A stretch of 64,000 nt of DNA from Muscardinus avellanarius (GCA_963383645.1 OY726565.1:24550466-24614465); one strand, 5' to 3'. Counted from the first letter of the stretch, positions 12,240 to 23,704 are shown. The notes: generated from the letters alone by a model not told the origin. Numbers and translations are program-made.

Positions 12240-12462
12240 GTGTTCCTGGGGATTGAACCCAGGGGCATTCTACCTCTGAGCTATATCCCCAACCCTATTT
12301 TAGTTTGTATTTGTGAAACAGGGCCTCACCAAGTTGTGCAGGGCCGCATGAAGTTGCTGAGTCTGGCTGCGAACCTTTTACCTTACCTGGTAGCGCTGGC
12401 CTGCGATCCTCCTGTCTCAGCCTCCCAAGGATTGGGATTACAAGCATGTGCCAGCACACATG
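12240..12462 (-). mobile_element. B1-dID SINE
   Basis: Reverse copy: GGGGATTGAACCCAGGGGC, GAGCTATATCCCCAACCC, GTGAAACAGGGCCTCACC and CTCAGCCTCCCAAGGATTGG. Confidence 0.88.
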
Positions 12463-12477
12463 CTTGTTCTGGTTTAT

Positions 12478-12640
12478 TATTGTGGGACCTACATTCAAGC
12501 TGTGGCTTCCTGAACTTGGGCAAGTTACATGACCCCTTTTGGCTCAGTTTTCTTCTCCATGAAACCGACTTAGCACATTCATTGGTATATGGCAAAAAGG
12601 CAGTAACGAGTAGCTCTGATTATGAATAGAAGTGTAAATA
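12478..12640 (+). mobile_element. MIR SINE fragment
   Basis: TGTGGCTTCCTGAACTTGGG then CAAGTTACATGACCCC and GGCTCAGTTTTCTTCTCC match the MIR core order. Confidence 0.65.
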
Positions 12641-12994
12641 GATTCACTTTGGGTTCATAAATATTCTTTTCAGTAAACCAATGTGTACTCTATTTTGTTG
12701 GAGATGCAATCAAATAGATTCACAGCTAATCCAAGAGAAGTCTAAGCATTCATGCGTAAGGCGTTAGCATTTTGAACTGTGACATTTGTCGACCAACAAG
12801 GCATGTTTAGGCAGAGTGGTGTCAACCGAAAGGCTGAGCTTCGTGTGCATTTTCCCCATTAAAATGCATCAGCGTGAGACAGTTACTACACTATGCAAGC
12901 TTTTCCCTGAAAAGAGAAAAACAACTATGACTCATAGGCTGCCAGCTTATTCCACAAGCGGCCCTGGAATGATGCCTCTTTGCTCTGCCCAAAA

Positions 12995-13486
12995 TTACTG
13001 TTGCTGCCGTTCTATGTAGGTGATGGAGAAGCTGTAATTCCCATTGTTCTTAAGATTTATATTCTGAGGCTTGTCAAAGGCAGAGTAGAACTGGTCGTCT
13101 ATCACCTTGCCCTCACCTGGCAGTGCTGGCGGCGGCAGAATCCTGCCAGTTTCCCGTTGCTCCCCCTTTCTCTGCCCCGCCCCCTTTCTCTGGCACGCTG
13201 CCTGCGCGCACTCTTTGCACATGTCATCGTATTTTTTCCAGCACATTTGTAGTCCAGCTTTCCTCCAGACTCCATCGAGCAATGAAAATAATTGATCCCT
13301 GTTGTGTTCTTGGTAAAGGTCAGAAAATAGAATCATAGCAGCTGACTTGATCTGCCTGACTACCAGCACCGCGATTCCTAAAAACGCTGGCCACATGAAA
13401 GGGCCGCAAACAGTGAGGACTGAGGCTAAGCCGAGCCAGGCACTCAGCAAAGACCTGTGGGCATTGCACAAAACTGAGCGAGACAC
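12995..13486 (-). other. Unrecognised 163-codon open frame
   Basis: The longest reverse-strand open frame outside repeats. Translation includes a hydrophobic N-terminal part (AFLGIAVLVV) and a Cys/Lys-rich middle (MCWKKYDDMCKECAQAAC). I recognise no family. The region is GC-richer than its surroundings with several CpGs, and lies between a SINE and unique DNA. It could be a decayed processed pseudogene or chance; I see no splice or promoter evidence and no poly(A) tail. It lies antisense inside the ADGRB3 intron. Confidence 0.15.
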
Positions 13487-13613
13487 CCCGGACAGTGCTT
13501 TTCAACATCTGGCCCTGTATCTGCACTTTACTAAAAGGAACGGAACTGCTAATTAAAGCAGTATCTTGTTTCTCTTCACATTGTACATCTTGCCCTAAAA
13601 AGTACCCTGAGTT

Positions 13614-13790
13614 CACCTGGGGATGGTGGTGCACGCCTGCAATCTCAGTACTTGGGAGACTGAGACAGTAGGATCACAGGTTCAAGGTCAGCCTCAGCAA
13701 CTTAGCAAGACCCTTTTTTTTAAAAGAAAAAGGACTAGCGTGTAGCTGGGAGGTAGAATGCTCCTGGGTAGAATACGCTGCATACACACA
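13614..13790 (+). mobile_element. B1-dID SINE, short
   Basis: GATGGTGGTGCACGCCTGC head, CAAGGTCAGCCTCAGCAAC, T-to-A linker, then GTGTAGCTGGGAGGTAGAATGC. The right-arm end is degenerate. Confidence 0.85.
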
Positions 13791-14023
13791 ACAACCTGAG
13801 TTCAAGTTGATTATATGACCTTTGCCTCTTAACCTAATGATTAACTGAAAAGTCTTCTCAAAATGAATAGTCACTAGTATGTAACCATTTCTTTTATCTC
13901 CAGGTTAACCCATTCTGTAAAAACATAGAGGGAAGAAAGGTCAATCTAATGGGCATGGAGGATAAAGAAGAATAAGACAGAAACTTAGGAAATAAAGTTT
14001 CCGTTTAAAATATGAAATTGTCA

Positions 14024-14150
14024 GCCAAGTACAGTGGTGCACACCTGTAATCCCAGTACTTGGGAAGCTGAGACAGGAGATCACACGTTCAAGGCCACCC
14101 TCAGCAATTTGGTGAGAAGCTGTTTCAAAATGAAAATTAAAAAATTTCTC
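14024..14150 (+). mobile_element. B1-like left arm
   Basis: CCAAGTACAGTGGTGCACACC head, GGAAGCTGAGACAGGAGATC, ending in AAAATGAAAATTAAAAAATT with no right arm. Confidence 0.75.
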
Positions 14151-14151
14151 T

Positions 14152-14345
14152 CTGAGACTGAGACTGGTTGGTCTCACTTAGCACAATATTCTCTAGTTTC
14201 ATCTATTTTCCTGCAGATGAAATTATTCTGTTCTTCTTTATAGCTGAGAAAAATCCGTGTAGTACATTATGGAGTACACATGCCACATTTCATTTATTCA
14301 TTCTTCTGTTGATGGACACTAGGCTGGTTCCATATTGGGCTATTG
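14152..14345 (-). mobile_element. L1 3'-region fragment
   Basis: Antisense L1 order: CTCACTTAGCACAATATTC, TTTCATCTATTTTCCTGC, TTCTTCTTTATAGCTGAG, GTTGATGGACACTAGGC, GGGCTATTGTGAAAATGTTGC. Confidence 0.75.
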
Positions 14346-14349
14346 TGAA

Positions 14350-14500
14350 AATGTTGCAATCAGATAGAAGAAGAGAGAGACCAGTAGAATAGGGGAAGGG
14401 GTTGGGGAGGTGGTGAGGGAGAGCAGGGGGACTGAAGAAGGAAACAGTTTAAATAATATAACGTATCACTGCTAATCTAACTAAGAGTAGGGGGAGGGAG
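14350..14500 (+). mobile_element. L1 3' UTR-like G-rich fragment
   Basis: GAGACCAGTAGAATAGGGG, a purine-rich block, then GAAACAGTTTAAATAATATAAC and CACTGCTAATCTAAC. It has the feel of a sense squirrel L1 3' UTR; compare 16636-16735. Confidence 0.45.
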
Positions 14501-14593
14501 CGGAGGGCAGGGTGGGGCGTGGAGGGACGCCGAGCGCTCTCTGTGTGCGTATGGCCTTCCACAGGGCACCAGTAAATGTACAGGAAAATAATT

Positions 14594-14680
14594 GTAAAGC
14601 GCTGGGGTGTCGTCTGGTGGTAGAACTTCCCTTGGTTCAATCCTCAGTTCCAAAAACAAAAAAGAAGAAAAAGAAAACTA
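14594..14680 (+). mobile_element. ID-like SINE right arm
   Basis: GCGCTGGGGTGTCGTCTGG then GGTTCAATCCTCAGTTCC with an A-rich tail. Confidence 0.65.
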
Positions 14681-15568
14681 AAACATAAAGTTTCAAAAGA
14701 AAGTGCAGAAAAAAAGCATTATGAATATATCTATTCATCAAAAATGAAAAAAAATGATTAAGTTGACAACAACAAACACATAACACTTCTGTAGAATAAC
14801 AAGACTCTCAAGGAAGGCTTTAGAATTTAGATTATTACTTCGGGTTTATTTGTCCAAGAGGCATACATGCTTAAATCATCCATAGAACTGATGTAAAGGT
14901 CCTAGTTCCCTTTGTCAAGAAAGTTGGAGAAAGAGGTTCTTCAGTGGAAGCAGATGCCATGCATTGAGTAGTCAGGAAAGAGAACGCCGCTGGTTTGTGA
15001 GCCAGCCTCTTGGTAAGGCCCTTTATGGACTAATCTCCCTTACCCTGACCTCCAAGAACCTGCTTCTTCTCTACAGCAGCTTCACAGTTGCCTCCTCTTG
15101 CAAATCATCTTAGACACCCCACCCCCATCAAAACTGGCTTACAATAGAGCTCTCGTTGTAGCTCCCTCCCCTACTTCAAAACCACTTGCTGCCCTCTGGC
15201 CAGACTTTCAGGTTGTGTGTGACTCCTCCTCACAGACCCTCCACTTGAGCTTGTCCTAACCCTCACCCATCATCGAGGCAGACGCTAGCCTGGTCTTGCT
15301 ACACGACAGGTCTGCCCAAGCTCAGGTTGAACAATTAAATCTCAGATTAAAAGAGGCAAAGGAGACATGCCTGAGTGTCCCTGCATGGCTCCACCCACAT
15401 TTCCTTACGCCCTTGGAAAGTTGGGCCTCCGGGCCATGTCGAGCCACTCTTGTTCCAATACTGCTTCTAAAACAGCCTGCTGAACACATGAGGAGAGTTA
15501 AATAAGAAAGATTTCTCCTGGCCTAGGGATCTGGCATTGGCTAACTTTTTCTGATGGTCCTCATTCTT

Positions 15569-15788
15569 TGTTTTTATTGTTTTTGTTTTTGTTTTGCGGT
15601 TCTGGGGATGGAACCCAGAGGCATTTGACCTCCTCCGAGCTACACCCCCCTGCCCTATTTTTTATTCTTTATTTTGAAACAGGGTCTCACTGAGTTGCAC
15701 AGGGCCTAGCTGAGGCTGTCCGCAAATCGCGACACTCAGGTCTCAGCCTCCCAAATGCTGGGATTACAAGCGTGCGCCACCACATCTG
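15569..15788 (-). mobile_element. B1-dID SINE with perfect 16-bp TSD
   Basis: Full-length reverse copy with a (TTTTTG)n tail. GATGGTCCTCATTCTT occurs at 15553-15568 and again at 15789-15804. Confidence 0.97.
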
Positions 15789-15855
15789 GATGGTCCTCAT
15801 TCTTAATTATTCTTTGTTCCTGGTTCAATACACCTTGCAGAAATATATCCTTCAT

Positions 15856-16085
15856 TTATTTTTTTAAATATACTCCTATTGATGTATTGTAATCATACAT
15901 CTTATTGAGGCTTAGTGTCAGAAATAGACACACACTTACCACCGTGTACGTTTCCCCAAAATCCCACTCCACTCTCTCCCCTCCCCATCCTGATATTGAA
16001 ATTGGTTTTGGTAGCCTCGTGAGTATGTATAAGATTGTTTGAACTGGTTCCTTCATCAGTCCCCTCCCTCCCCACCCACCTCCAT
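15856..16085 (-). mobile_element. L1 3' UTR fragment
   Basis: CTATTGATGTATTGTAATC, CATCTTATTGAGGC and CCCCTCCCTCCCCACCC, parallel to the copies at 5526 and 7325. Confidence 0.5.
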
Positions 16086-16635
16086 CCTTCATGTCTAATC
16101 CTGTGTTTCTCTTGAGCCCTGGCTCACTGACTCTCCCTCAGCTGACTCGCCATTCTCTCCTGCTCTTCCCTCTCCTTTGCCACCCCACTTCCTCCCACAT
16201 TAATTCAGAGGCCTCTTGCTTATTTCTGACAGTAGCGTGGGAGCACCTAGTACGAAGGAAATACTATTTACCTGTCTTGTCTAATTGTCCTATCACCAAA
16301 GGCCGTGTGTGCCAGGCGCCCGGTGCAGTGAGCCTAGATTGGCAAGTGAGGCTAGATGAGCAGGGTCACAGGCCAGACGAAGACCTGCCAAAGCCCGGCT
16401 TTGGCTCCAGGTAGAGAATGCAGCTGTTGCCACCACAAATACTAGACCAACTAGGGAGAAAATATGCTGGAGTCTCTTCTTCAAAACTGGAAACTAGCAT
16501 TAAAAAAAACAACTCACCATGTTTAAATGCACCATGGAGCCCGTCTGACTCTTAGTTCGAGAGCAACCTGTTGTAAACTAACAATGAACATTCTTACTCA
16601 AAAAATAAAATCGAACTTCAGATAAATGAGGGGAG

Positions 16636-16740
16636 CTACTAGGAGAGTAGTAGAAAAGGATTTTGGGAGTGAGGTGAGGAGGTGAAAGGGGGTTTAATGA
16701 GGGAAACAGTTTGTATAGTGTCTGAAGCTACCAATACCAT
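16636..16740 (+). mobile_element. Possible L1 3' UTR fragment
   Basis: Purine-rich block followed by GAGGGAAACAGTTTGTATAGTG, parallel to 14350-14500. Confidence 0.4.
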
Positions 16741-16906
16741 TTCAACTCCTCTGGGAGGGGAAAGGTGCCCTGGACTCTAACCCCTTCTCTTTTTATTAAG
16801 GACACTTTTTGAATACAGTTTTTCTTTCATTTCTCCTCTACTGATGTCAGATTAAATTGGCCTTGTAGATGAGAGTGGCATATGTGATTGATTGAATTTC
16901 TTCTTC

Positions 16907-17130
16907 TTTTCTTTTTTCTTCTTTTTGGGGGGTACTGAGGATTGAATCCAGGGGCATTCTGCCTCCGAGCTACACCCCCAGCCTTATTTTTTATTCTTTA
17001 TTTTGAAACAGGGACTCACTAAGTTGTGGAGGCCCTCACTAAGTAGCTGCAGCTGGCTGCAAACCCGCATCCTCCTGTCTCAGCCTCCCAAGTACTGGGA
17101 TTACAAGCGTGCACTACCACACCTGGCTGT
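16907..17130 (-). mobile_element. B1-dID SINE
   Basis: Reverse full-length copy with a CTT-rich tail. GTGATTGATTGAATTT before and GTGATTGCTTAAATTT after suggest a diverged duplication. Confidence 0.92.
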
Positions 17131-17619
17131 GATTGCTTAAATTTTAATTTAAATCTTCTATAACTGAGAAATCTCATCAATATATGGTATCTTCGGGTGT
17201 CTCAAAAGCAGTTATTCTTGTTTTCTATTGTTTAGGGGAAGGTTACTTTAAAATATATGGGAACTTTCAGAAAGCTACCTTTAAAAACTATCGAGATTTG
17301 AATCTCCATTGTGTCCTATTATTTGGGTGGCTGAAAACTTGATTTCTGATAGAGCCTTTTATATTGCAATTGAAATGGATTTCATTCCCTCAAGTTTACT
17401 GCTTAGCACTCTATAGCCACTGAATTGAAATTTCACTTCGATCTTTTTACACTGTTTCCTCTTGATAGACTGGTTTAAGTTTCAATAGTCCAAAAGCAAT
17501 TCTTGCAGATATGTCTTCCCAATGGAGTCTGTAGCTTAACACTAGTGCTGGTTTACTTTCTGGTTAATGTTTGGTTTTAACTTCCCAAGTATTGTCATTT
17601 ATTTATTTTATTATTTATT

Positions 17620-17812
17620 TTTTTATGTTTTGGTGGTACAGGGAATGGAACCCATGGGCCTTCTACGTCTGGGCTATACTCCCAGAGCTATTTTATATTT
17701 TATTTGGAAACAGGGTCTCTTAAGCCAGCTGAGGCTGGCTTCAAACCTGTGCGAACCTCCTGTCTCAGCCTCCCAAGCGCGGGAATTACAAGCGTGCACC
17801 ACCACGCCCGAC
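17620..17812 (-). mobile_element. B1-dID SINE
   Basis: Reverse copy ending CACCACGCCCGAC, set in an ATTTATTTATTTT target repeated on both sides. It lacks the duplicated CTTAGTGAG segment. Confidence 0.9.
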
Positions 17813-17842
17813 TATTTATTTATTTTTAAGTAAGGATTTTGT

Positions 17843-18040
17843 AGGCCGGGCGTGGTGGCGCATGTTTGTCATCCCAGCATTCGGGAGGCTGAGACAGGAG
17901 GATCACAGTTCAAGAACAGCCTCAGCTACTTAGTGAGGCCCTCTGCAACTCAGTGAGACGCTGTTTCAAAATAAAGAATTAAAAAATAGGGCTGGGGCAT
18001 ATCCCTGAGGTAGAATACCCCTGGGTTTCATCCCCAGCAG
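17843..18040 (+). mobile_element. B1-dID SINE, tail-to-tail with the next
   Basis: Full-length: GGCCGGGCGTGGTGGCGC head to GGGTTTCATCCCCAGC. It faces the reverse copy at 18094 across a GC/CA microsatellite. Confidence 0.93.
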
Positions 18041-18048
18041 CGCGCGCG

Positions 18049-18087
<39 letters not shown>
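18039..18087. repeat. (GC)n(CA)n microsatellite
   Basis: About nine GC units followed by about sixteen CA units. Alternating purine-pyrimidine, sitting at the SINE tail. Confidence 0.97.
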
Positions 18088-18090
<3 letters not shown>

Positions 18091-18093
18091 GAC

Positions 18094-18300
18094 TTTTTTG
18101 TGGCACTGAGGATTGAACCCAGGGCCTTTCTACCTCTGGGCTATACTCCCAAACCTATTGTATATTTTATTTGGAAACAGGGCCTCACTAAGTTGCAGAG
18201 AGCCTCACTGAGTAGCTGAGCCTGGCTTCGAACCTACGCGATCCTCCTGTCTCAGGCTCTCAAGTGCTGGGATTAGAAGCATGCGCCACCGCGCCCGGAT
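18094..18300 (-). mobile_element. B1-dID SINE
   Basis: Reverse copy from GTGGCACTGAGGATTGAACC to CGCCACCGCGCCCGG. Confidence 0.92.
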
Positions 18301-18934
18301 CAAAAAAAAGATTTTACCAACAGGTCTGCTGCAGAATTTCTGTTCATAACAGTACAGTAGAACTGGTATAAAAGAAAAGACAGATGAGGATAATTTGTGT
18401 CAAGTTCATTTTCCTTATATGTCAAGGCATTATTATTCCAAAAACAGAGCCGACCGTCATTCAAAGAAACACAGTCCTCCTTTCTACTCCATACTTCTTT
18501 TCCCATGATGCTCCATTTGTATGTGCGCCCCAAGACCCAGAAGGGGAAGCGTCTCTGTCTTACGTGGTCCCCTTTGTGCTAATATGCATCTAAAATAAAA
18601 ATACGGGCAGCAAATTAAATAGTAAATTAACTGAAGATGAGAGCCCCAGCCCAGAGGCTTACAAACCAGATGACCCTTGAGACAGAGTCCACTTTCCACC
18701 CAAGAGAGAATCACCAGTGGTGTTAACTTTGGAGCCAACAAGGAGGTGAATGAGGAGATGATGTTGGCGTTAGGGTTGTGAGCTGCCTCACACGTCGCGC
18801 CTCTGAGTCAGTCACCTCCGTGATACCTGTGCACATGGGGAGGCTCTGACACACTTCTTTATAGTGGAAAAAATGTGTACCTCAATAAAGGCCTGGCTCA
18901 TCAAAACACCCCCAAATCCTGCTTTAGCACATGT

Positions 18935-19115
18935 GGGGGGTACTGCAGGTTAAACCCAGGAATGCTCTTCCACTGACCTACATCCCCAGCCTTTTTAAAT
19001 TTTATTTTGAGACAGTGTCTTGCTAAATTGCCCTGGCTGGCATTGAACTTGAGAACCTCCTGCCTCAGCCTCCTAAATTGCTGGGATTATAGGTCTCTGC
19101 CATCGCACCCAGCAC
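18935..19115 (-). mobile_element. B1-dID SINE, old
   Basis: Reverse copy, diverged right arm (GGTTAAACCCAGGAATGC), GAGACAGTGTCTTGC, GCCATCGCACCCAGC. Confidence 0.8.
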
Positions 19116-19138
19116 ACTTTATTTTTACTAGAATTCTG

Positions 19139-19164
19139 ACAGAGAGAGAGAGAGAGAGAGAGAG
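19139..19164. repeat. (GA)n microsatellite
   Basis: Twelve or thirteen pure GA units. Confidence 0.95.
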
Positions 19165-19477
19165 TTCTCATTGCCCCACCTCTTCATAATTTACAAAAGT
19201 TGATTTCATTTCAGATTACAGTTCTGCCGCAGGCTTTTTTTGCAGTCAGACCCATTTGACTTTCAGTCCTCTGGTTACACAGCCTCCTCCGCACCTTCCT
19301 GTTCCTGGCACCAAAGAGAGTTTTATATAGGTAGCATGTAGGTGCCAGACCAGGCCCGCGGCTTGGCCTTCAGCCAGTGAGTGTTTCTACCCCGGAGACA
19401 GCCTTCGCCTTGCAGGTTCACCTCTGCCCCAAGTAGGAGCCTTGGTAGCCAGAGAGCTGTCTGTAATTTTATTTCTC

Positions 19478-19686
19478 TCTTTTTTTTCAGTACTGGGGGG
19501 TGAAAACCAGGGGCATTCTACCTCAGCGCTATACCCCCAGCCCTGTGTTTTATTCTTTCATTTGAAACAGGGTCTCCTAAGTTGCAGAGGGCTTCACTAA
19601 GTAGCGGAGGCTGGCCGCGAACCCGGGTCCTCCTATCTCAGCCTCCCAAGTACTGGGATTACAAGCGCGTGCCACCATGCCTGGTT
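19478..19686 (-). mobile_element. B1-dID SINE
   Basis: Reverse full-length copy: CAGTACTGGGGGGTGAAAACC, TACCCCCAGCCC, CTAAGTAGCGGAGGCTGG, GTGCCACCATGCCTGG. Confidence 0.93.
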
Positions 19687-19711
19687 CTATCTTCTAACTT
19701 TCAGCTGGGAT

Positions 19712-19752
19712 CTCTCTCTCTCTCTCTCTCTCTCTCCCTCCCTCTCTCTTCT
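19712..19752. repeat. (CT)n microsatellite
   Basis: CT run joined to the poly(T) of the next reverse SINE. Confidence 0.95.
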
Positions 19753-19754
19753 TC

Positions 19755-19880
19755 CTTTTTTTTTTTTTGTGGTACTTTGAATTGAACCCAGGGGCATTCA
19801 ATCTCTGAGCTACACCTCCGGCCCTTTTTATTTTGAAACACACTCCCAAGTACTGGGATTGTGCACCATCATATCCAACT
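19755..19880 (-). mobile_element. B1-dID SINE, internally deleted
   Basis: Right arm complete (TTGAACCCAGGGGCATTC), then TTTTGAAACACACTCCCAAG jumps straight to the head. About 70 bp of left arm is missing. Confidence 0.85.
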
Positions 19881-19922
19881 ACAAATTTTGTGACTCTTCC
19901 TCTTCCTCTTCTGTCTTCATCT

Positions 19923-20137
19923 TCTGGCACTGGGAATTGAACCCAGAGACGTTCTACCTCTGAGCTACAGCCCCAGTCCGTCCCTCCCTCCCTCCCTTCC
20001 TTCCTTCCTTCCTTCCTTTCTTTTCTTTCTTTCTCCTCTTTGGAGCAGGGTATTGCTAAGTTGCCAGGGTTGGCTGTAAATCTGCCTGTGTCGGCCTCCC
20101 ATGTGCTGGGTGACAGGCATGCACTGCCATGCCGGCC
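19923..20137 (-). mobile_element. B1-dID SINE split by a CCTT microsatellite
   Basis: Right arm at 19923-19979, a (CCTT)n/(CCCT)n run at 19980-20036 in place of the A-rich linker, then the left arm to CACTGCCATGCCGGC. Confidence 0.85.
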
Positions 20138-20275
20138 TTCAGTTGTGACTTTTCAGTGGTGTTCGTCACTGGTTGATGGCACCGCATTTCTCACACCATT
20201 GGCTCGCTGCAGAGCTAGGGGTCAGTGCACAGCACAGCCCTTCAAGAACCACCTCTCCTGCTAAAACCACAGACA

Positions 20276-20467
20276 AGCTGGGTGCATGGTGCACACCTGT
20301 AATCCCAGGACTTTGGAGGCTGAGACAGGAGTATCGCAGTCCGAGGCCAGCCTCAGCAACTTAATGAGATCCTGCTTCAAAATTAAAATAAATAGATAAA
20401 TAGGTAGGGTTGGGCAGTATAACTTGGAAGTAGAAAGCTCCTGAGTTCAATCCCCAGTACCAAATAA

Positions 20468-20509
<42 letters not shown>

Positions 20510-20510
20510 A
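20276..20510 (+). mobile_element. B1-dID SINE with (CAA)n tail
   Basis: GCTGGGTGCATGGTGCACACC head, GATAAATAGGTAGGG linker, GTTCAATCCCCAGTACC end, then about thirteen CAA units (20471-20509). Confidence 0.93.
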
Positions 20511-21689
20511 AGTAAAATAAGCAAAACACAAAAACCCTCAGTCCTTGGGTTTTCTTAGTGGAAGCTTGTGTACCGGTGACTGATCCCCCACACCTGGGGG
20601 CCAGGTTGCCACAGGTTGCTTGGGCTGCGAGTGCACTATTTCTGTCCAGGTTGCTAAGCTCAGATGATTTAACCCTGCTGCATATCATCAGAGTGAAATG
20701 GGAGTGGTAACTATACACCCTTTCCCAGGATAAAATGAGATAGTAGCCAGCCACTGTAATATAAAATAGAATCCTGAAGACGCTTGCAAGGAGATCTATG
20801 CTTCATAGCTAAGAATAGCAAGGTTAATTACAGAGGGACTGACAGGAGCAGGAATGCAACGATCGGGCTCAGCACACGCTGCTGCAGAGCTGGTGGTAAC
20901 AGTTGGTACCAGGGCTGGTCAGCCCCATCCAAACCCTTGAGGGGCAGGGTTTGGAGAGGATACGAGAGGGAAGGGAGAAAGAGCAAGCGCGTACACCATT
21001 TGTGGTTGCCCCGCAAGCTCTTCTGGTGTGAAGAAGGCAACTCCCTCTCACTCCAAGTCAGATCCTAATTGGTCAGTTACATTCATCAGTGTATGACTAA
21101 GCCTCTTTACATTCAGCATGAGCAGTATTCAAACACACATAATTCTATACCACTGTTATTCTCTGACAGCACTAAATCCTTTAGTAAAAGCAGAGTTATT
21201 AAGTCAAGCAAGTAAATATATTTCACAGTAAATGTCTACACAAACCCTGATTAATATGTTTAGTAACCATGTATACCTACCAAAATATAACAGAACCATG
21301 GTCAGAATTTTGTGAACCGCTTAAGAAAGTGATGACAATAATAATTTTAAGAAATCTTAAAATTTGTTACACAAAAACATCTAAAACAAGCACATAATAG
21401 GCGCCTTTACTCAAAATAGGTTTCTAAATATTGAACACTTTTTCCTTATAAGAATTCTAAACCAATGTTTATTGCCTTTGCCAGAATGATAGCGGCTGTT
21501 CCATGGATGGTCACTGGTGCTTTTCGTCAGGTGATTGTAAAAAATGGCTCAAGTTTGAAGATTAGCAATGAGAAATAAAACATTTAAAACTAAAAAGTGT
21601 CTCTAAAGAAAGGTTTGGCATTCTTTTAATATTTCTTGGATTCGTATGAAGTAGTCTTTCTTTGCTGGCTAGAAAATAGAAATAACTTG

Positions 21690-21850
21690 AGCCTTGTGGG
21701 CGTGTGACCTTCTTCATGTGAGTCTGAGTTTCATCAAATGCTCACTTTATTATTACTAACATTACCATCATTATCTTTATTAAGCATTCCTTGAGCATCT
21801 ACTAAATGACAGGCATGTGCTAGGGCATACTCATACCTAAATAGGTCGAT
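21690..21850 (+). mobile_element. MIR SINE fragment
   Basis: GTGTGACCTTCTTCATGTGAG, AGTCTGAGTTTCATCAAATG and later GACAGGCATGTGCTAGGGC match the MIR core and 3' end. Confidence 0.55.
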
Positions 21851-21910
21851 ATTATTATTTCTATTTGAAAAACAAGAGGGATTTAGTATTTTACTGAAAA
21901 AAATACAATA

Positions 21911-21922
21911 ATTGTGCACGCG

Positions 21923-21966
<44 letters not shown>

Positions 21967-22161
21967 GCACTGGGGATTGAAGCCAGGGCATTCTACTTCT
22001 GAGCTACACGGTCAGCCCTATTTTATGTTTTTACTTTGAAGCAGCATCCCACTAATTGTGAAGGGCCTCATGAAGTTGCTGAAGCTGACCTTGAACCCAT
22101 GGTCCTACTGTCTCCGCCTCCCAAGTACTGATGTTACAGGCATGCACTACTGTGCCAGGCT
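21911..22161 (-). mobile_element. B1-dID SINE with (GT)n tail
   Basis: The reversed tail is a (GT)n run (21928-21965). The right and left arms follow to ACTACTGTGCCAGGC. TACAATAA lies on both flanks. Confidence 0.92.
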
Positions 22162-22889
22162 ACAATAACCATTAATAAGCAGCCAAATTGGGATTTGGAT
22201 GTAGAAATTTATAGTTTTTCCTAAATACTCTGCTATTTATTTCAGTTTTGGTAGTTTTATGAATCCTGCCTTTTTTAGTATCATCAGCATTAAGAAACTA
22301 TTAATTTTTAATATTCAGAACTGAATTACTCAAAATAATACTTTCCATATTCCTTAACCTCAAGCCCTGTTTAGAGGAGCTGCCCCAATCTTGCGTATAC
22401 TGTGGTTTCTTCAAGGAAGAAACTCTGTAGGAGTCCCTAACCTCAGGGCAAATGATGAGGCTCAGGACACACTATCCTCTATATTATAGCACTTGCGTAC
22501 ATTAGATACCAAAGCTAAAGGAATTTGAAAAACAGCACATATGGGAATTTTCTCTGAATCATCCCTCTGCCTTTCTTCCCCAAAGCAAGTCATGAAAAAG
22601 ACTTTCTGAGCTTCCCCTGAAGCAGGTCATAAGACACAGGTGAGCAGGCCCTCCTCGTACCCTGAGGACATAGCCTCTGCCTCTGAGGGTGACCTCACAG
22701 AAGCTGAACACTCAAGGCCTCCTTGACTTTCTCCCAGGCTATCTCGATTTGATGTATTCTTTACTCTTCACAGCTTCATAGTTCTCCACAATTGTCTACC
22801 CTTCACTTCTTCAAACCTGCCCCTCCACACACACTCAAAATACGCAGGCTTAACTGTTTCTTTGGGTCTTTCTTTTCTTCCCCCCCACC

Positions 22890-23114
22890 CTCTCTCTTTT
22901 TTTTTTTTTTTTTTTTTTGCAGTACTGGGGATGGAAACCAGGGGCATTCTACCCCCGAGGTACACCCTCAGCCCTATTTTTTCTTTATTTTGAAATGGTC
23001 TCACTGAGTTGCAAAGGGCTTCACTAAGTAGCTGAGGCTGGCCGCGAACCTGGATCCTCCTGTCTCAGCCTCCCAAATGCTGGGATTACAAGCATGCGCC
23101 ACTATGCCCAGCTT
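22890..23114 (-). mobile_element. B1-dID SINE
   Basis: Reverse copy with a long T tail, CAGTACTGGGGATGG and CATGCGCCACTATGCCCAGC. GGTCTTT flanks suggest a short duplication. Confidence 0.93.
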
Positions 23115-23302
23115 GGTCTTTATTTTCTTATGAGGGATCCCATGTCATATAAACTAATCTTAAGTAAGTTTTCATTCTTTTCTATTTTTTAATCTTTCAT
23201 TATAGGGTCCTCAGCCACAAACCTAGAGAAGATACTTTTCCTCTCCTGCACAAACATTTTCTATGAACAATGAGCTGAATAATCATTATTAAGAAGTATA
23301 AA

Positions 23303-23538
23303 CTAGGCATGCTACCGCATGTTTGTAATCTCAGCATTTGGGAGGCTGAAACAGGAGGATGGTGGCTCCTGGACAGCCTCAGCTACTACTTAGTGAGGCC
23401 CTTTGCAACTCAGTAAGACCCCGTTTCAAAAATAAAGAGTACAAAATAGGGCTGGGGGTATAGCTAGGAGGTAGAATGCCCCTGGGTTCCATCCCCAGTA
23501 CTGCAGAAGAAGAAGGAGGAGGAGGTGGAGGAGGGGGG
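23303..23538 (+). mobile_element. B1-dID SINE with GAA/GGA tail
   Basis: AGGCATGCTACCGCATG head, TCCTGGACAGCCTCAGC middle, GGTTCCATCCCCAGTACTGC end, purine-rich tail. Confidence 0.93.
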
Positions 23539-23646
23539 ATATAGCAGATAAAGAAAGGCCTACTATATGTTCTTCTTTTTAATTGATTTAATTTTCTCCT
23601 CTTTTGATTGATGAAATTATATATACTATTGTATAAACATGATTTT

Positions 23647-23649
<3 letters not shown>

Positions 23650-23687
<38 letters not shown>

Positions 23688-23700
23688 TGTGTGTATATAA
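23650..23700. repeat. (TA)n microsatellite
   Basis: Fifteen or more TA units followed by mixed TA/TG. Confidence 0.95.
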
Positions 23701-23704
23701 ATAT

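Noticed and set aside
12120..12629. 169-codon forward open frame
   Set aside because: Its centre is a reversed B1-dID (LGIEPRGILPLSYIP) and its end a MIR. No independent coding signal.
23379..23684. 101-codon reverse open frame with poly-Pro and YIYIYI
   Set aside because: Made of a TA microsatellite plus a SINE and its purine tail.
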